A DNA stretch of 23,706 bases from DATKRB01 sp036501425 (GCA_036501425.1 DASYAI010000014.1:1-23706); one strand, 5' to 3'. Counted from the stretch's first letter, positions 6,763 to 14,186 are shown. Made by a program: numbers and translations. Notes: generated by a model from the letters alone, not told the origin.

Positions 6763-7123
6763 GCGAACCAACCAACGGACGGCTGGTGGCCAGACCGTCG
6801 GCGAGGCCTTGGACGAAACGCTCGAAACCATGCTCCAAGCGATTCCTGTCCGTTTCAGGGAGGTGTCCGAGGGTCTGGTCGAGGACTTCGTCGTGGTCGT
6901 CCCTGGCGATCAGGTGGATGTCCAGGTCAAGGCTCGCGCCTCGCAGCACAGCGCGAAGCGTCTTCAGCCCCGGGTCGCGGCTGCCGCTCTCGATCTCGGC
7001 GACGGTGGTGCGCGAAACACCGGCCCGGCGCGCCAACTCTCGCTGGCTGAGCCCGACTTGGCGGCGGCCTTGGACGACCAACGTCGCAGCCAGAGACAAG
7101 CGGTCAGTCCTAGCGTTTCCCAT
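6755..7123 (-). CDS. XRE-family helix-turn-helix regulator (candidate antitoxin)
   Basis: This encodes 122 residues from ATG 7123. An ATG three codons upstream (7132) overlaps a -10 hexamer, so the inner ATG is preferred. Residues 10-62 form an XRE/Cro helix-turn-helix: LAATLVVQGRRQVGLSQREL then ARRAGVSRTTVAEIESGSRD and PGLKTLRAVLRG. The C-terminal half (LDLDIHLIARDDHDEVLDQT, then LPETDRNRLEHGFERFVQGL) is family-specific and helical. The stop overlaps the nucleotidyltransferase start by 8 bp, the typical arrangement of an HTH antitoxin or regulator followed by its partner. It probably represses its own operon and may neutralise the nucleotidyltransferase. If that gene is truly dead, this regulator may be a leftover. 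The HTH call is secure; the antitoxin role is inferred from context. Confidence 0.85.
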   Translation of the reverse strand: MGNARTDRLSLAATLVVQGRRQVGLSQRELARRAGVSRTTVAEIESGSRDPGLKTLRAVLRGASLDLDIHLIARDDHDEVLDQTLGHLPETDRNRLEHGFERFVQGLADGLATSRPLVGSRE

Positions 7124-7130
7124 AAGGAGC

Positions 7131-7136
7131 ATGGTA
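7131..7136 (-). promoter_or_regulatory. candidate -10 (TACCAT), leaderless promoter of XRE gene
   Basis: TACCAT on the minus strand is followed by 7 nt (GCTCCTT) and ATG 7123. This spacing supports the inner ATG as start and a leaderless mRNA. No clear -35 is seen. Confidence 0.5.
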
Positions 7137-7260
7137 CCGGATTCAGGTCCAGCTCCAGAGGTGGCGTCACATCAGCCAGACCCTCTCGGTGGGGGAGGAA
7201 CCTCCACACGACCATCCATCGGGCACTACTGAAATTGCAACAAAAGTTTGTCGAATCGAG

Positions 7261-7333
7261 CACCCCCAACGGGATTCGAACCCGTGTTACCGCCTTGAAA
7301 GGGCGGCGTCCTAGGCCGCTAGACGATGGGGGC
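7261..7333 (-). tRNA. tRNA-Glu (UUC anticodon)
   Basis: The minus strand begins GCCCCCATCGTCTAGCGGCC and folds into a cloverleaf. The acceptor stem GCCCCCA pairs with TGGGGGT (one G-U at the end). The anticodon arm is CCGCC-CTTTCAA-GGCGG with anticodon TTC, and the T-loop arm is ACGGG-TTCGAAT-CCCGT. CCA is not encoded. There is no variable-arm extension. The discriminator base is G. Confidence 0.95.
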
Positions 7334-7366
7334 CGGGTTCTGCCGAGGGCCCAGCGGGGCAGGTCG

Positions 7367-7372
7367 AACCTA
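7367..7372 (-). promoter_or_regulatory. candidate -10 (TAGGTT) upstream of tRNA-Glu
   Basis: TAGGTT on the minus strand directly follows the ctaA stop codon and lies 33 nt before the tRNA 5' end. It could give an independent tRNA precursor with a leader of about 25 nt. Read-through from ctaA is the alternative. Confidence 0.3.
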
Positions 7373-8473
7373 TCAGCCGCGGACCCGCGCCCCGGCCCTT
7401 CCGGCGGCGTCGGACCCCGACCCGTCCGGCTCTCCCACCCGCACCGCAACCGGCTCGACCGGCGTCACCACCGGCTCTCCCGGCGTCGATCCCACCGTCG
7501 CCGGAACGATCGGGCGTCGCACCCGGCCGGGGGCGGCCGGCGGGCGGTGCCGGAGGGACAGGAACAGCCCCACCGTGCCGGCGACCAGCGCCGTGGCGCC
7601 GAGCACGTGCACCTCCACCAAGGCTGCGGGCAGGTGGGTGAAGTACTGGGTGTACCCGACACCGGCCTGGGCCACCAAGGCGACGGTGAGGATCCTCCCC
7701 GAGCGTCGCACCCGTTCGGGCACCGGCATGACGTGCAGGGCGACGGCCAGCCCGAGGGTCAGTCCGATCAGGACCATGGCCAAGCTCGAGTGCAGCTCGG
7801 CCATGTCGCGCAGGGCGATGGGCAGTCGCTTGGCCACGAGCTGGCCCTGGGACCCGCCGGCGTGGGGCCCGGCACCGGTGGTGGCGGTGCCGGCCGCCAC
7901 CACGACGACCAGCACGGCTCCGACCGCTCGTGCCAGCAGCTGCACCGGGCGGGCCACCAGCGCGGCGCCCGTGCCCGGCCCGTAGTCGTGCGTGGTCCGG
8001 TGGAGCAGGACCATGGCCACCCCCACGATGGCCATCGAGAGCCCGAAGTGGACCATCACCAGGTAGGGATTGAGCTTCGTGTAAACGACGATCCCGCCCA
8101 CCACGGCCTGACCGATCACGCCGCCCACCAGGGCTGCGGACAGCCAGGCCAGATCACGCCGTCGAGGCGCGAGGCGCAACGCGGCAAGGAGAGTGAGGGC
8201 GAACGCCACCACGATCACCACCGTCACCAGCCGATTGCCGAACTCCACCACCGGGTGGAAGGACAGCTGGGCGGTCAGGCGGTGGCGGTAGCAGGACGGC
8301 CAGTCGGGGCACCCGAGCCCCGAGCCGGTGAGGCGCACCGCCGCCCCGGTGGCCACGATGAGCACCGACAGCACCAGCGAGGTGATCGCCAGGGGCCGGA
8401 AGGTCCCGAGCCCGATCTCGGGCAGCCGGCGCCCCGCCCGGGTGAGGAAGGGCGAGGGTCCGGGGCCGACCAC
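7373..8473 (-). CDS. ctaA: heme A synthase (CtaA/COX15 family)
   Basis: This integral membrane protein of about 366 residues oxidises the heme O methyl group to give heme A for aa3-type cytochrome oxidase. GTG 8473 is chosen because a TACGAT -10 lies 6 nt before it; a longer start at 8506 is possible. The first TM segment (about 28-46) leads into LTGSGLGCPDWPSCYR with the conserved Cys pair C55/C61. Next comes EFGNRL (E77), the position of the ExxHR motif, with Asn instead of His. Further conserved His residues are in VHFGLSM (142), ELHSSL (228) and EVHVLGA (289), consistent with two four-helix halves and heme ligation. The C-terminal 60 residues are a Pro/Val-rich tail. It is divergent from ctaB, which supplies its substrate, and precedes tRNA-Glu on the same strand. 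Confidence 0.92.
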   Translation of the reverse strand: MVGPGPSPFLTRAGRRLPEIGLGTFRPLAITSLVLSVLIVATGAAVRLTGSGLGCPDWPSCYRHRLTAQLSFHPVVEFGNRLVTVVIVVAFALTLLAALRLAPRRRDLAWLSAALVGGVIGQAVVGGIVVYTKLNPYLVMVHFGLSMAIVGVAMVLLHRTTHDYGPGTGAALVARPVQLLARAVGAVLVVVVAAGTATTGAGPHAGGSQGQLVAKRLPIALRDMAELHSSLAMVLIGLTLGLAVALHVMPVPERVRRSGRILTVALVAQAGVGYTQYFTHLPAALVEVHVLGATALVAGTVGLFLSLRHRPPAAPGRVRRPIVPATVGSTPGEPVVTPVEPVAVRVGEPDGSGSDAAGRAGARVRG

Positions 8474-8479
8474 CGGGCA

Positions 8480-8485
8480 ATCGTA
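8480..8485 (-). promoter_or_regulatory. candidate -10 (TACGAT), leaderless promoter of ctaA
   Basis: TACGAT on the minus strand is followed by 6 nt (TGCCCG) and GTG 8473. This is the only TANNNT near the ctaA start and decides the start call. Confidence 0.5.
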
Positions 8486-8600
8486 CCGGCGCCCCGCGGC
8501 GCCCAACCCCCGGCGCCCACGGCGCCGGCGCGGCGCCCACCCAACCCCGCCCCCGGCGGCGCCCCACGGCGCTGTCTGGTCGGGTCGCGGGTCCGGGCCG

Positions 8601-8606
8601 TAGGCT
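8601..8606 (+). promoter_or_regulatory. candidate -10 (TAGGCT), leaderless promoter of ctaB
   Basis: TAGGCT is followed by 7 nt (CACGCCG) and ATG 8614. The surrounding ctaA-ctaB gap (8486-8600) is nearly pure G/C with repeated GGCGCC elements, so the TA-containing hexamer stands out. Confidence 0.55.
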
Positions 8607-8613
8607 CACGCCG

Positions 8614-9537
8614 ATGACCTTCCACGCCCCAGCGGTGGCGACCCGTCGGCTCGACGGTTCCAAGGTGGGGGCCTACGTGGCGCTGACCAAGCCGCGGATC
8701 ATCGAGCTGCTCCTCGTGACCACCGTGCCGACCATGGTGGTCGCCCGCCGGGGGCTGCCCTCGATCGGCCTCATGGTCGCCACGGTGCTGGGCGGGACCC
8801 TGGCGGCGGGCGGCGCCAACGCCATCAACATGTTCGTCGACCGCGACATCGACAAGCTCATGCACCGGACCCGCCAGCGGCCGCTGGTCACCGGGGCGGT
8901 GACCCCACGGGCTGCCCTGGTCTTCGCCCTCGGCCTCGAGGTGCTCGCCTTCGGCGAGCTGTGGTGGCTGGTCAACCTCCTCTCCGCCGTGCTCGCCGTG
9001 TCGGCCACCGCCTTCTACGTCTTCGTGTACACGCTCTGGCTCAAGCGCCGCTCGGCCCAGAACATCGTCATCGGTGGGGCGGCGGGGGCGGTGCCGGTCC
9101 TGGTCGGATGGGCGGCGGTGACCGGGACCCTCTCGTGGACCCCGGTCGTGCTGTTCGCCATCATCTTCGTGTGGACGCCGCCCCACTTCTGGGCGCTCGC
9201 CGTCCGCTACCGCGACGACTACCGGGCCGCCAGCGTGCCCATGCTGCCGGCGGTGGCCTCGCTGGTGCGCACCACCCGCGAGATCGTGCTCTACACCGCG
9301 CTGCTGGTCGGGGTCTCGGTGGTGCTGGGGGCGGTGGCGCACCTGGGCATCGCCTTCACCGCGGTCGCCCTGGCCCTCGGGCTGGTCTACCTGGCCATGG
9401 CCACCCGGCTGTGGCGCCGGGCTCGCCGCGAGCAGGCCACCGGGCGCGACGCCATGGCGCTGTTCAGCTACTCGATCACGTACCTCACCCTCCTCTTCGT
9501 GGCGATGGCCGGTGACGTTCTCGTCCAGCACCACTGA
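8614..9537 (+). CDS. ctaB: protoheme IX farnesyltransferase (heme O synthase)
   Basis: This membrane prenyltransferase of the UbiA superfamily, 307 residues, transfers farnesyl to heme B to give heme O. After KVGAYVALTKPRIIELLLVT comes the first Asp-rich, Mg-pyrophosphate motif, NMFVDRDID (N72, D76, D80). The second conserved loop is YRDDYRAASVPMLP, preceded by FVWTPPHFWALAVRYR, both typical of CtaB/Cox10. About eight to nine hydrophobic segments are evident, and length matches the family. It starts at ATG 8614 directly after a TAGGCT -10. It is divergent from ctaA and overlaps the start of the thioredoxin-like gene by 26 bp, so those two are co-transcribed. Assignment is secure. Confidence 0.95.
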   Translation: MTFHAPAVATRRLDGSKVGAYVALTKPRIIELLLVTTVPTMVVARRGLPSIGLMVATVLGGTLAAGGANAINMFVDRDIDKLMHRTRQRPLVTGAVTPRAALVFALGLEVLAFGELWWLVNLLSAVLAVSATAFYVFVYTLWLKRRSAQNIVIGGAAGAVPVLVGWAAVTGTLSWTPVVLFAIIFVWTPPHFWALAVRYRDDYRAASVPMLPAVASLVRTTREIVLYTALLVGVSVVLGAVAHLGIAFTAVALALGLVYLAMATRLWRRARREQATGRDAMALFSYSITYLTLLFVAMAGDVLVQHH

Positions 9538-10171
9538 GTCCGACCGGGCCGAGCCCGGTCCCCCCGGCCCGGGCGCCCCGGGCGACCCGGCGCCCGTCCC
9601 CGCCCCGGCGCCCCGGCGCCCCCGCAAGGTGTTCCTGCTGGTGGGCGTGGTCCTGGCCGCCGCGCTGGCGGTCGGGCTCTTCTCGACCGTCGGCGGACCC
9701 TCGGCCCCGTCGTTGCCCCGGGCGGGCAGCCCGGCCCCGGGGTTCTCGCTGCCGGCGGTGGCCGGGGGCGGCCGGGTCGGGACCCCGGCGACCGGGGACG
9801 CCGGCGGCCGTCCCGAGGTGCTGCTGTTCTTCGGCAACTGGTGCGCGGTGTGCCACACCGACACCCCGCCTCTGGCGACGGCGGTCCGGGCCCAGCAGCA
9901 GGCGGGGGGCCCGCTGGCCCGGATCCGGGTGATCGGGGTGGACAGCTACGACAGCCGCGGCGCCGCCCGGAGCTTCGCCGCCGACAGCGGCGTCACCTTT
10001 CCGGTCGCCCTGGACTCGGTGGCGAAGGTGACCAACGGGCTCTACGACTTCACCGGCGACCCCGAGACGGTGTTCGTCGACGCCCGTGGGACGATCACCG
10101 CGGTCAAGTACGGCCCGCTGTCGCCCACCGCGTTCCTCTCCCTCGAGCGAAAGCTGGTGGCGACCGGCTGA
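9512..10171 (+). CDS. membrane-anchored TlpA/ResA-like thioredoxin-fold protein
   Basis: This encodes 219 residues from GTG 9512, inside the end of ctaB. A Pro/Gly-rich cytoplasmic leader of about 37 residues precedes one TM segment (RKVFLLVGVVLAAALAVGLF). A thioredoxin domain outside the membrane follows. It contains APGFSLPAVAGG, the redox site WCAVC (C111, C114) in FFGNWCAVCHTDTPPL, the strand IRVIGVDSYDS and a cis-proline region GDPETVFVDARG. Relatives reduce apocytochrome c or deliver thiols and copper for oxidase assembly. Position after ctaB suggests cytochrome oxidase or cytochrome c maturation, which is inference. A start further downstream would remove the Pro/Gly leader and leave the domain intact. 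Confidence 0.85.
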   Translation: MTFSSSTTESDRAEPGPPGPGAPGDPAPVPAPAPRRPRKVFLLVGVVLAAALAVGLFSTVGGPSAPSLPRAGSPAPGFSLPAVAGGGRVGTPATGDAGGRPEVLLFFGNWCAVCHTDTPPLATAVRAQQQAGGPLARIRVIGVDSYDSRGAARSFAADSGVTFPVALDSVAKVTNGLYDFTGDPETVFVDARGTITAVKYGPLSPTAFLSLERKLVATG

Positions 10172-10189
10172 CCCCGACCGGCTGACCCC
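10162..10189. repeat. 14-bp tandem duplication spanning the thioredoxin gene stop
   Basis: GACCGGCTGACCCC occurs twice in a row. The first copy contains the last codons and stop (TGA 10169-10171); the second is untranslated. It looks like a recent slippage duplication with no effect on the protein. Confidence 0.8.
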
Positions 10190-10209
10190 GCCCGGCCGAC
10201 CGGCCGGGC
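10190..10209. terminator. candidate bidirectional hairpin between convergent genes
   Basis: GCCCGGCC-GACC-GGCCGGGC is a perfect 8-bp, all-G/C stem with a 4-nt loop. It lies between the converging thioredoxin and ABC permease genes. No T-run follows on either side, so any termination would be of the weak actinobacterial I-shaped hairpin type. Confidence 0.5.
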
Positions 10210-10252
10210 AGAGCCCCGGGCCCGAGCCCCGACCCCGGCCTCAGGCTCCGGC

Positions 10253-11083
10253 CTACTCCCAGCGGAAGGTCAGCGCCGCGCCCGCCGGGACGACCACCGC
10301 CCAGACGGCGAGGACCACCCACGAGTGTAGGGGGACCGCCCCCCCGCTGCCCAGCGCCGAGTGCAGCCCGCTCGACAGCGCCGCCGCCGGCAGCGCCCGG
10401 GCGACCGTCGCCAGCCCCGAGGGCAGCCTGGACAGCGGCACGATCATCCCGCCCAGAAGCAGCAGGACCAGGTACAGCCCATTGGCCGCCGCCAGGTTCA
10501 CCTCGGCCCGCAGCACGCCGGCGAGGAGGAGCCCGATGCCCCCGAAGGCCACGGTGGCGAGCAGGGCCACCCCGAGGGCGGGCCCGATCCCGATCCCGCC
10601 CCCCGGCGCGCCCCAGCCGAGCCCGAGGCCGACCGGCACCAGCACGACCGCCTGGATGAGCTCGACCACCACCACCGCGCTGACCTTGGCGGCGAGCAGC
10701 CGGGGCCGGCCGAGAGGGGTCGCGCCCAGGCGCTTGAGCACCCCGTAGCCCCGCTCGAAGCCGGTGGCGATGCCGTTGGAGACCATGGCGGTCGACATCA
10801 CCGCCAGGCCGAGGATGCCCGGCAGGAAGAAGCGCACCGCGTGGGGCCCGACGTCGACCACGTGCACGGTGGAGAAGAACAGGAGGAAGGCGACGGGGAT
10901 GCCGACGGTCACGAGCAGGGTCTCGCCCCGCCGCAGGGTCATGGCGATCTCCGCCCGGCTCTGGGCGACGTACGGGCCGAGGGCGGCCCCCAGGGCCGAG
11001 GCCCGCGCCCCGCCCCAGCGCCCCGGGGCGCTCGCCGCCGGACCGTGCGGGCCGCCCACCTGGGCCGGGGCCGGAGTGCTCAC
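10253..11083 (-). CDS. ABC-2 type transporter permease
   Basis: This encodes 276 residues from GTG 11083, which overlaps the ATPase stop (GTGA). After an Ala/Pro/Gly-rich N-terminus of about 45 residues, the protein has about six hydrophobic segments: LLVTVGIPVAFLLFFSTV, FFLPGILGLAVMSTAMVSNG, VVVVELIQAVVLVPVGLGLG, LGVALLATVAFGGIGLLLAG, NGLYLVLLLLGGMIVPLSRL and WVVLAVWAVVVPAGAALTF. The stretch GFERGYGVLKRLGATPLGRP between segments 2 and 3 is the cytoplasmic coupling loop typical of ABC-2/DrrB-like permeases. Two copies plus two ATPases should form an exporter. In mycobacteria the ctaA-like gene Rv1456c sits beside an ABC permease/ATPase pair (Rv1457c, Rv1458c), from memory, so the proximity here may reflect conserved neighbourhood. 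The substrate is unknown. Confidence 0.88.
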   Translation of the reverse strand: MSTPAPAQVGGPHGPAASAPGRWGGARASALGAALGPYVAQSRAEIAMTLRRGETLLVTVGIPVAFLLFFSTVHVVDVGPHAVRFFLPGILGLAVMSTAMVSNGIATGFERGYGVLKRLGATPLGRPRLLAAKVSAVVVVELIQAVVLVPVGLGLGWGAPGGGIGIGPALGVALLATVAFGGIGLLLAGVLRAEVNLAAANGLYLVLLLLGGMIVPLSRLPSGLATVARALPAAALSSGLHSALGSGGAVPLHSWVVLAVWAVVVPAGAALTFRWE

Positions 11084-12018
11084 GGTCCCTCCGGGCCGGG
11101 CGCGGAGTGCTCGACCAGGGCGAGGTAGGCCTCCTCGAGCGAGCGGCCGGTGTGCAGCTCGGTGAGCTCGGCGCCCCGGGCCGCCAGCCAGGTGGCCAGG
11201 GCGGCGGTCAGGGCCGGGCTGCCGGCGGCGTCCACCCGGTAGCGGCCGGGGTCGACCTCGTGCACCGGGCGGCCGAGGGCGGCGCCCAGGGCGGCGGTGT
11301 CGAGCCCGGGGGGCGCCCCGAAGGCCACCTGGTCGCGCCCGGCCGAGCGGGCCAGCTCGCCCGGCGTGCCCTCGGCCACCGCCCGCCCGTGGTCGATGAC
11401 CACCACCCGGTCGGCCAGGTGCTCGGCCTCGGGCAGCTCGTGCGTGCTGAGCAGGACGCACGAGCCGGCCCGGCGGGCGTCGTCGATGACCGAGCGCACC
11501 ACCCGGCGCCCCTCGGGGTCGACGCCGGCCGTCGGCTCGTCGAGCACCAGCACCTCGGGCCGCCCGACCAGCGCCAGGGCGAGCCCGAGCCGGCGCTGCT
11601 CGCCTCCCGACAGGTGCCGCCACGGGGTGCGGGCGGCCGCGCCCAGGCCGAGCAGCTCGAGCAGGCGCTCGGGGTCGTCCGGCCGCCGGTAGTAGCGGGC
11701 GAAAAGCCGCAGGGCGGCCCGGGGCCCGAGCATCGGGTAGACACCGCCCTGCTGGAGCAGCACCCCCACCCGGGGCACCAGGTGCCGGTGCGCCGCCACC
11801 GGGTCGAGCCCGAGGACCCTGAGGGAGCCCGACGAGGGCCGCCGGTAGCCCATCACGCAGCCGAAGGTGGAGGACTTGCCGGCGCCGTTGGGACCGAGCA
11901 GGACGACCACCTCGCCGGCCGAGGCGCTGAAGCTGAGGCCGTCGACGGCCCGGAGCTGGTCGTAGCGGACGACCAGGTCGGTGCTGCGGACGACCACGTC
12001 CCGGGTGACTGCCGGCAT
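11080..12018 (-). CDS. ABC transporter ATP-binding protein (exporter type)
   Basis: This encodes 312 residues from ATG 12018. Walker A GPNGAGKSS is at 42-50, the Q-loop is at VGVLLQQGG (about 85-92), the signature LSGGEQ at 136-141, Walker B VLVLDEP at 156-162 and the H-loop STHE with H193. The C-terminal 80 residues, after GTPGELARSAG, are an accessory region ending EEAYLALVE, as in DrrA-like and ABC-2 exporter ATPases. It is coupled to the permease by a 4-bp overlap and powers export by it. A TAGCGT -10 lies 9 nt upstream of the start and shares its TA with the divergent serS promoter. The substrate cannot be inferred; drug, lipid and heme-related exports are all possible. Confidence 0.92.
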   Translation of the reverse strand: MPAVTRDVVVRSTDLVVRYDQLRAVDGLSFSASAGEVVVLLGPNGAGKSSTFGCVMGYRRPSSGSLRVLGLDPVAAHRHLVPRVGVLLQQGGVYPMLGPRAALRLFARYYRRPDDPERLLELLGLGAAARTPWRHLSGGEQRRLGLALALVGRPEVLVLDEPTAGVDPEGRRVVRSVIDDARRAGSCVLLSTHELPEAEHLADRVVVIDHGRAVAEGTPGELARSAGRDQVAFGAPPGLDTAALGAALGRPVHEVDPGRYRVDAAGSPALTAALATWLAARGAELTELHTGRSLEEAYLALVEHSAPGPEGP

Positions 12019-12027
12019 CGGGGCTGC

Positions 12028-12037
12028 ACGCTACCGT
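12028..12037. promoter_or_regulatory. overlapping divergent -10 elements (TAGCGT minus, TACCGT plus)
   Basis: ACGCTACCGT reads TAGCGT on minus (12033-12028, 9 nt before ABC ATPase ATG) and TACCGT on plus (12032-12037, 10 nt before serS ATG). The two hexamers share the same TA base pairs. The whole divergent gap is only 29 bp, so both transcripts are likely leaderless or nearly so. Confidence 0.55.
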
Positions 12038-12047
12038 TGGCGCCGAC

Positions 12048-13352
12048 ATGCTCGACATCCGCCAGCTGCGCGACGACCCCGAGCTGGTCACCGCGGCGCT
12101 CGGCCGCCGGGGGGTGGCGGCCGAGGAGGTCGAGCGGGTCCGGAAGCTCGACGTGGCCCACCGGGCCCACACCGCCGCCCACGAGGCCCTGCGGGCCCAG
12201 ATCAAGGCCCTCTCGCGCGAGGTGGGCCAGGCCCGGCGCCTGGACGACCAGGCCCGGGCGGAGGAGCTGGCCGCCGAGAGCCGACGGCTGGGCGAGCTCG
12301 AGCGCTCCAGCGGCGACGAGGCCGAGGCGGCCCAGCTCGCCCTGCGCGAGGCGCTGGTCGACCTGCCCAACCTCCCCTCGCCCGAGGCCCCCGACGGCAC
12401 CGGCCCGGACGACAACGTCGAGCGCCGGCGGTGGTGGCCCGGCGCCGAGCGGGGGGAGCCCGAGCCGGTCCCGGCCGAGCACCAGAGGGTGCCGCACTGG
12501 GAGATCGGCGAGGCCCTGGGCCTGCTCGAGCCCGGCTGGGGAGCCAAGCTGTCCGGCTCGATGTTCCCGCTGTTCCGGGGGGCCGGGGCCCGACTGCTGC
12601 GGGCCCTGACCGCCTTCGCCCTCGACCGCCACGCTGGGGCCTACGAGGAGATCAAGCCGCCGACGCTGGTGCTGAGCGAGACCATGCGCTCGACCGGGCA
12701 CCTGCCCAAGTTCGCCGACGAGGCCTACCGGGTGGAGCGGGACGACCTGTGGGCCATCCCGACCGCCGAGGTCCCCCTCACCTCGCTGCGCCGGGGCGAC
12801 ATCGTGGCCGAGGCGGAGCTGCCGCTGCGCTTCACCGCCGCCACCCAGTGCTACCGGCGCGAGGCCGGGGCGGCGGGCCGCGACACCCGGGGCCTGCTGC
12901 GAGTGCACGAGTTCGAGAAGGTCGAGCTGTTCGCCTACGCCACGCCGGACCAGGCGCCCGAGGTGCACGCCGACGTGCTGGGGCGGGCCGAGGCGCTCCT
13001 GCGGGCGCTCGAGCTGCCCTACCGGGTCCTCGACCTGTGCGCGGGGGACCTGGGGGCGTCCTCGGCCCGCACGTTCGACCTCGAGGTCCCGAGCCCGGGC
13101 ACCGGCCAGTGGCTCGAGGTGTCCTCGGTCAGCTGGTTCGGGGACTACCAGGCCCGCCGGGCCAACGTCCGTTACCGGCCGACCGGCGGCGGCACCCCGG
13201 TGTTCGTCCACACGGTGAACGGCTCGGCCCTGGCGTGGGCCCGGGTCTGGGCCGCGCTGGTCGAGTGGCACCGCCGGCCCGACGGCACGGTCGAGCTGCC
13301 CGAGGCCCTGGCGCCCTACTTCGGCCCCGACCGGGTGATCGCCCGGCGCTGA
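12048..13352 (+). CDS. serS: seryl-tRNA synthetase
   Basis: This encodes 434 residues and charges tRNA-Ser with serine in the cytoplasm. The N-terminal 100 residues are the long tRNA-binding coiled coil, starting MLDIRQLRDDPELVTAALGR and running through an Ala/Arg/Glu-rich helix pair to the conserved LPNLPSPEAP. The class II catalytic core follows: LPKFADEAY, TAEVPLTSL, motif 2 FTAATQCYRREAG with GLLRVHEFEKVE, then WLEVSSVSWFGDYQARRANV and motif 3 VNGSALAWARVWAALVE. Compared with the usual SSCSNCTDFQARR, the VSSVSWFGDYQARR loop is altered but keeps the QARR core. Length is as expected. It has its own promoter overlapping that of the divergent ABC ATPase. The annotation is secure. Confidence 0.96.
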   Translation: MLDIRQLRDDPELVTAALGRRGVAAEEVERVRKLDVAHRAHTAAHEALRAQIKALSREVGQARRLDDQARAEELAAESRRLGELERSSGDEAEAAQLALREALVDLPNLPSPEAPDGTGPDDNVERRRWWPGAERGEPEPVPAEHQRVPHWEIGEALGLLEPGWGAKLSGSMFPLFRGAGARLLRALTAFALDRHAGAYEEIKPPTLVLSETMRSTGHLPKFADEAYRVERDDLWAIPTAEVPLTSLRRGDIVAEAELPLRFTAATQCYRREAGAAGRDTRGLLRVHEFEKVELFAYATPDQAPEVHADVLGRAEALLRALELPYRVLDLCAGDLGASSARTFDLEVPSPGTGQWLEVSSVSWFGDYQARRANVRYRPTGGGTPVFVHTVNGSALAWARVWAALVEWHRRPDGTVELPEALAPYFGPDRVIARR

Positions 13353-13420
13353 GCGCCTCGCCCCCCGACGGCGGCGGCCATCGACTCCGCCGGCCGGGCC
13401 CGGCGCCCAAGCGGCGGCGC

Positions 13421-14176
13421 TCAGCCGGCGTCGGCGTCGAAGCGGTAGCCCACCCCCCGCACGGTGGTGATCAGCTGGGGGTTGGACGGATCGGCCTCGA
13501 TGCGCGAGCGCAGCCGCTTCACGTGGACGTCGAGGGTCTTGGTGTCCCCGATGTAGTCGGTGCCCCAGACCCGGTCGATCAGCACGTCGCGGGTGAGGAC
13601 CCGGCCGGCGTTCTCCACCAGCAGCAGCAGGAGTTCGAACTCCTTGCGCCGCAGGTGCACCTCCTCGTCCCGCACGAAGACCCGCCGGCGGTCCGGGTCG
13701 ACCCGGACCCGCCCGACCTCCCATGCGCCGTCCTCGCCCTCGGACCCGCTGCGTCCCGGGGTGCGGGCGGGGGCGGGGGAGCGGCGTATCACCGCCCGCA
13801 TCCGGGCCACCAGCTCGCGCAGCCGGTAGGGCTTGGTGACGTAGTCGTCGGCCCCGACCTCCAGCGCCACCACGGTGTCGATCTCGGTGCCCTTGGCCGT
13901 CACCATGATGATCGGGACGCTCGAGTGGGTCCGGATGGACCGGCACACGTCGATGCCCGACAGCTTGGGCAGCATGATGTCGAGGAGGACGAGGTCCGGG
14001 CTCACCTCCTCGAACCGGGCGAGCGCCTCCTTGCCGTCGCGGGCCACGACCACCCGGAAGCCCTCGTGGCCGAGCCCCACCACCAGGGCGTCGACGAAGG
14101 ACTCCTCGTCCTCCGCCAGCAGCACGGTCGGCGGCCGGGCGTCGTCGTTCTGGTCGACGGATGGCGCGTCGGGCAT
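13421..14176 (-). CDS. OmpR/PhoB-family response regulator (RegX3-like)
   Basis: This encodes 251 residues from ATG 14176; upstream in-frame codons are ignored because a TAGCGT -10 lies 10 nt before this ATG. The receiver domain (17-130) has the acidic pair in LLAEDEE, the phosphoacceptor D66 in LVLLDIMLP, T93 in IIMVTAKG and K115 in DDYVTKPY. A Ser/Gly-rich linker (about 133-147) leads to the winged-helix DNA-binding domain: VHLRRKEFELLLLLVENAG, VLTRDVLIDRVWG, TLDVHVKRLRSRIE and TTVRGVGYRF. The sensor kinase is encoded 32 bp upstream on the same strand. The order and type resemble SenX3-RegX3, which responds to phosphate limitation; that specific role is inferred. Confidence 0.93.
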   Translation of the reverse strand: MPDAPSVDQNDDARPPTVLLAEDEESFVDALVVGLGHEGFRVVVARDGKEALARFEEVSPDLVLLDIMLPKLSGIDVCRSIRTHSSVPIIMVTAKGTEIDTVVALEVGADDYVTKPYRLRELVARMRAVIRRSPAPARTPGRSGSEGEDGAWEVGRVRVDPDRRRVFVRDEEVHLRRKEFELLLLLVENAGRVLTRDVLIDRVWGTDYIGDTKTLDVHVKRLRSRIEADPSNPQLITTVRGVGYRFDADAG

Positions 14177-14186
14177 GACGGCGCCC

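Noticed and set aside
7240..7333. tRNA-Glu as a proven attachment site for an island
   Set aside because: I found no duplicated tRNA 3' end and no integrase in the adjacent accessory block.
8507..8600. Repeated GGCGCC elements in the ctaA-ctaB gap as an operator array
   Set aside because: Spacing is irregular and the sequence is nearly pure G/C; no specific site can be supported.
8275..9864. Long minus-strand frame of 529 codons under ctaB and the thioredoxin gene
   Set aside because: Extreme His/Asp/Gly/Arg content and antisense to two secure genes; long shadow frames are expected at this GC content.
10084..12547. Minus-strand 764-codon frame that includes the ABC permease
   Set aside because: Only the section from GTG 11083 to the stop is real; the rest is out of frame with the ATPase and serS.
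13353..13420. Palindrome GCCGGGCCCGGC (13393-13404) between serS and the response regulator as a terminator
   Set aside because: It has no loop and no T-run; such GC palindromes are common by chance here.
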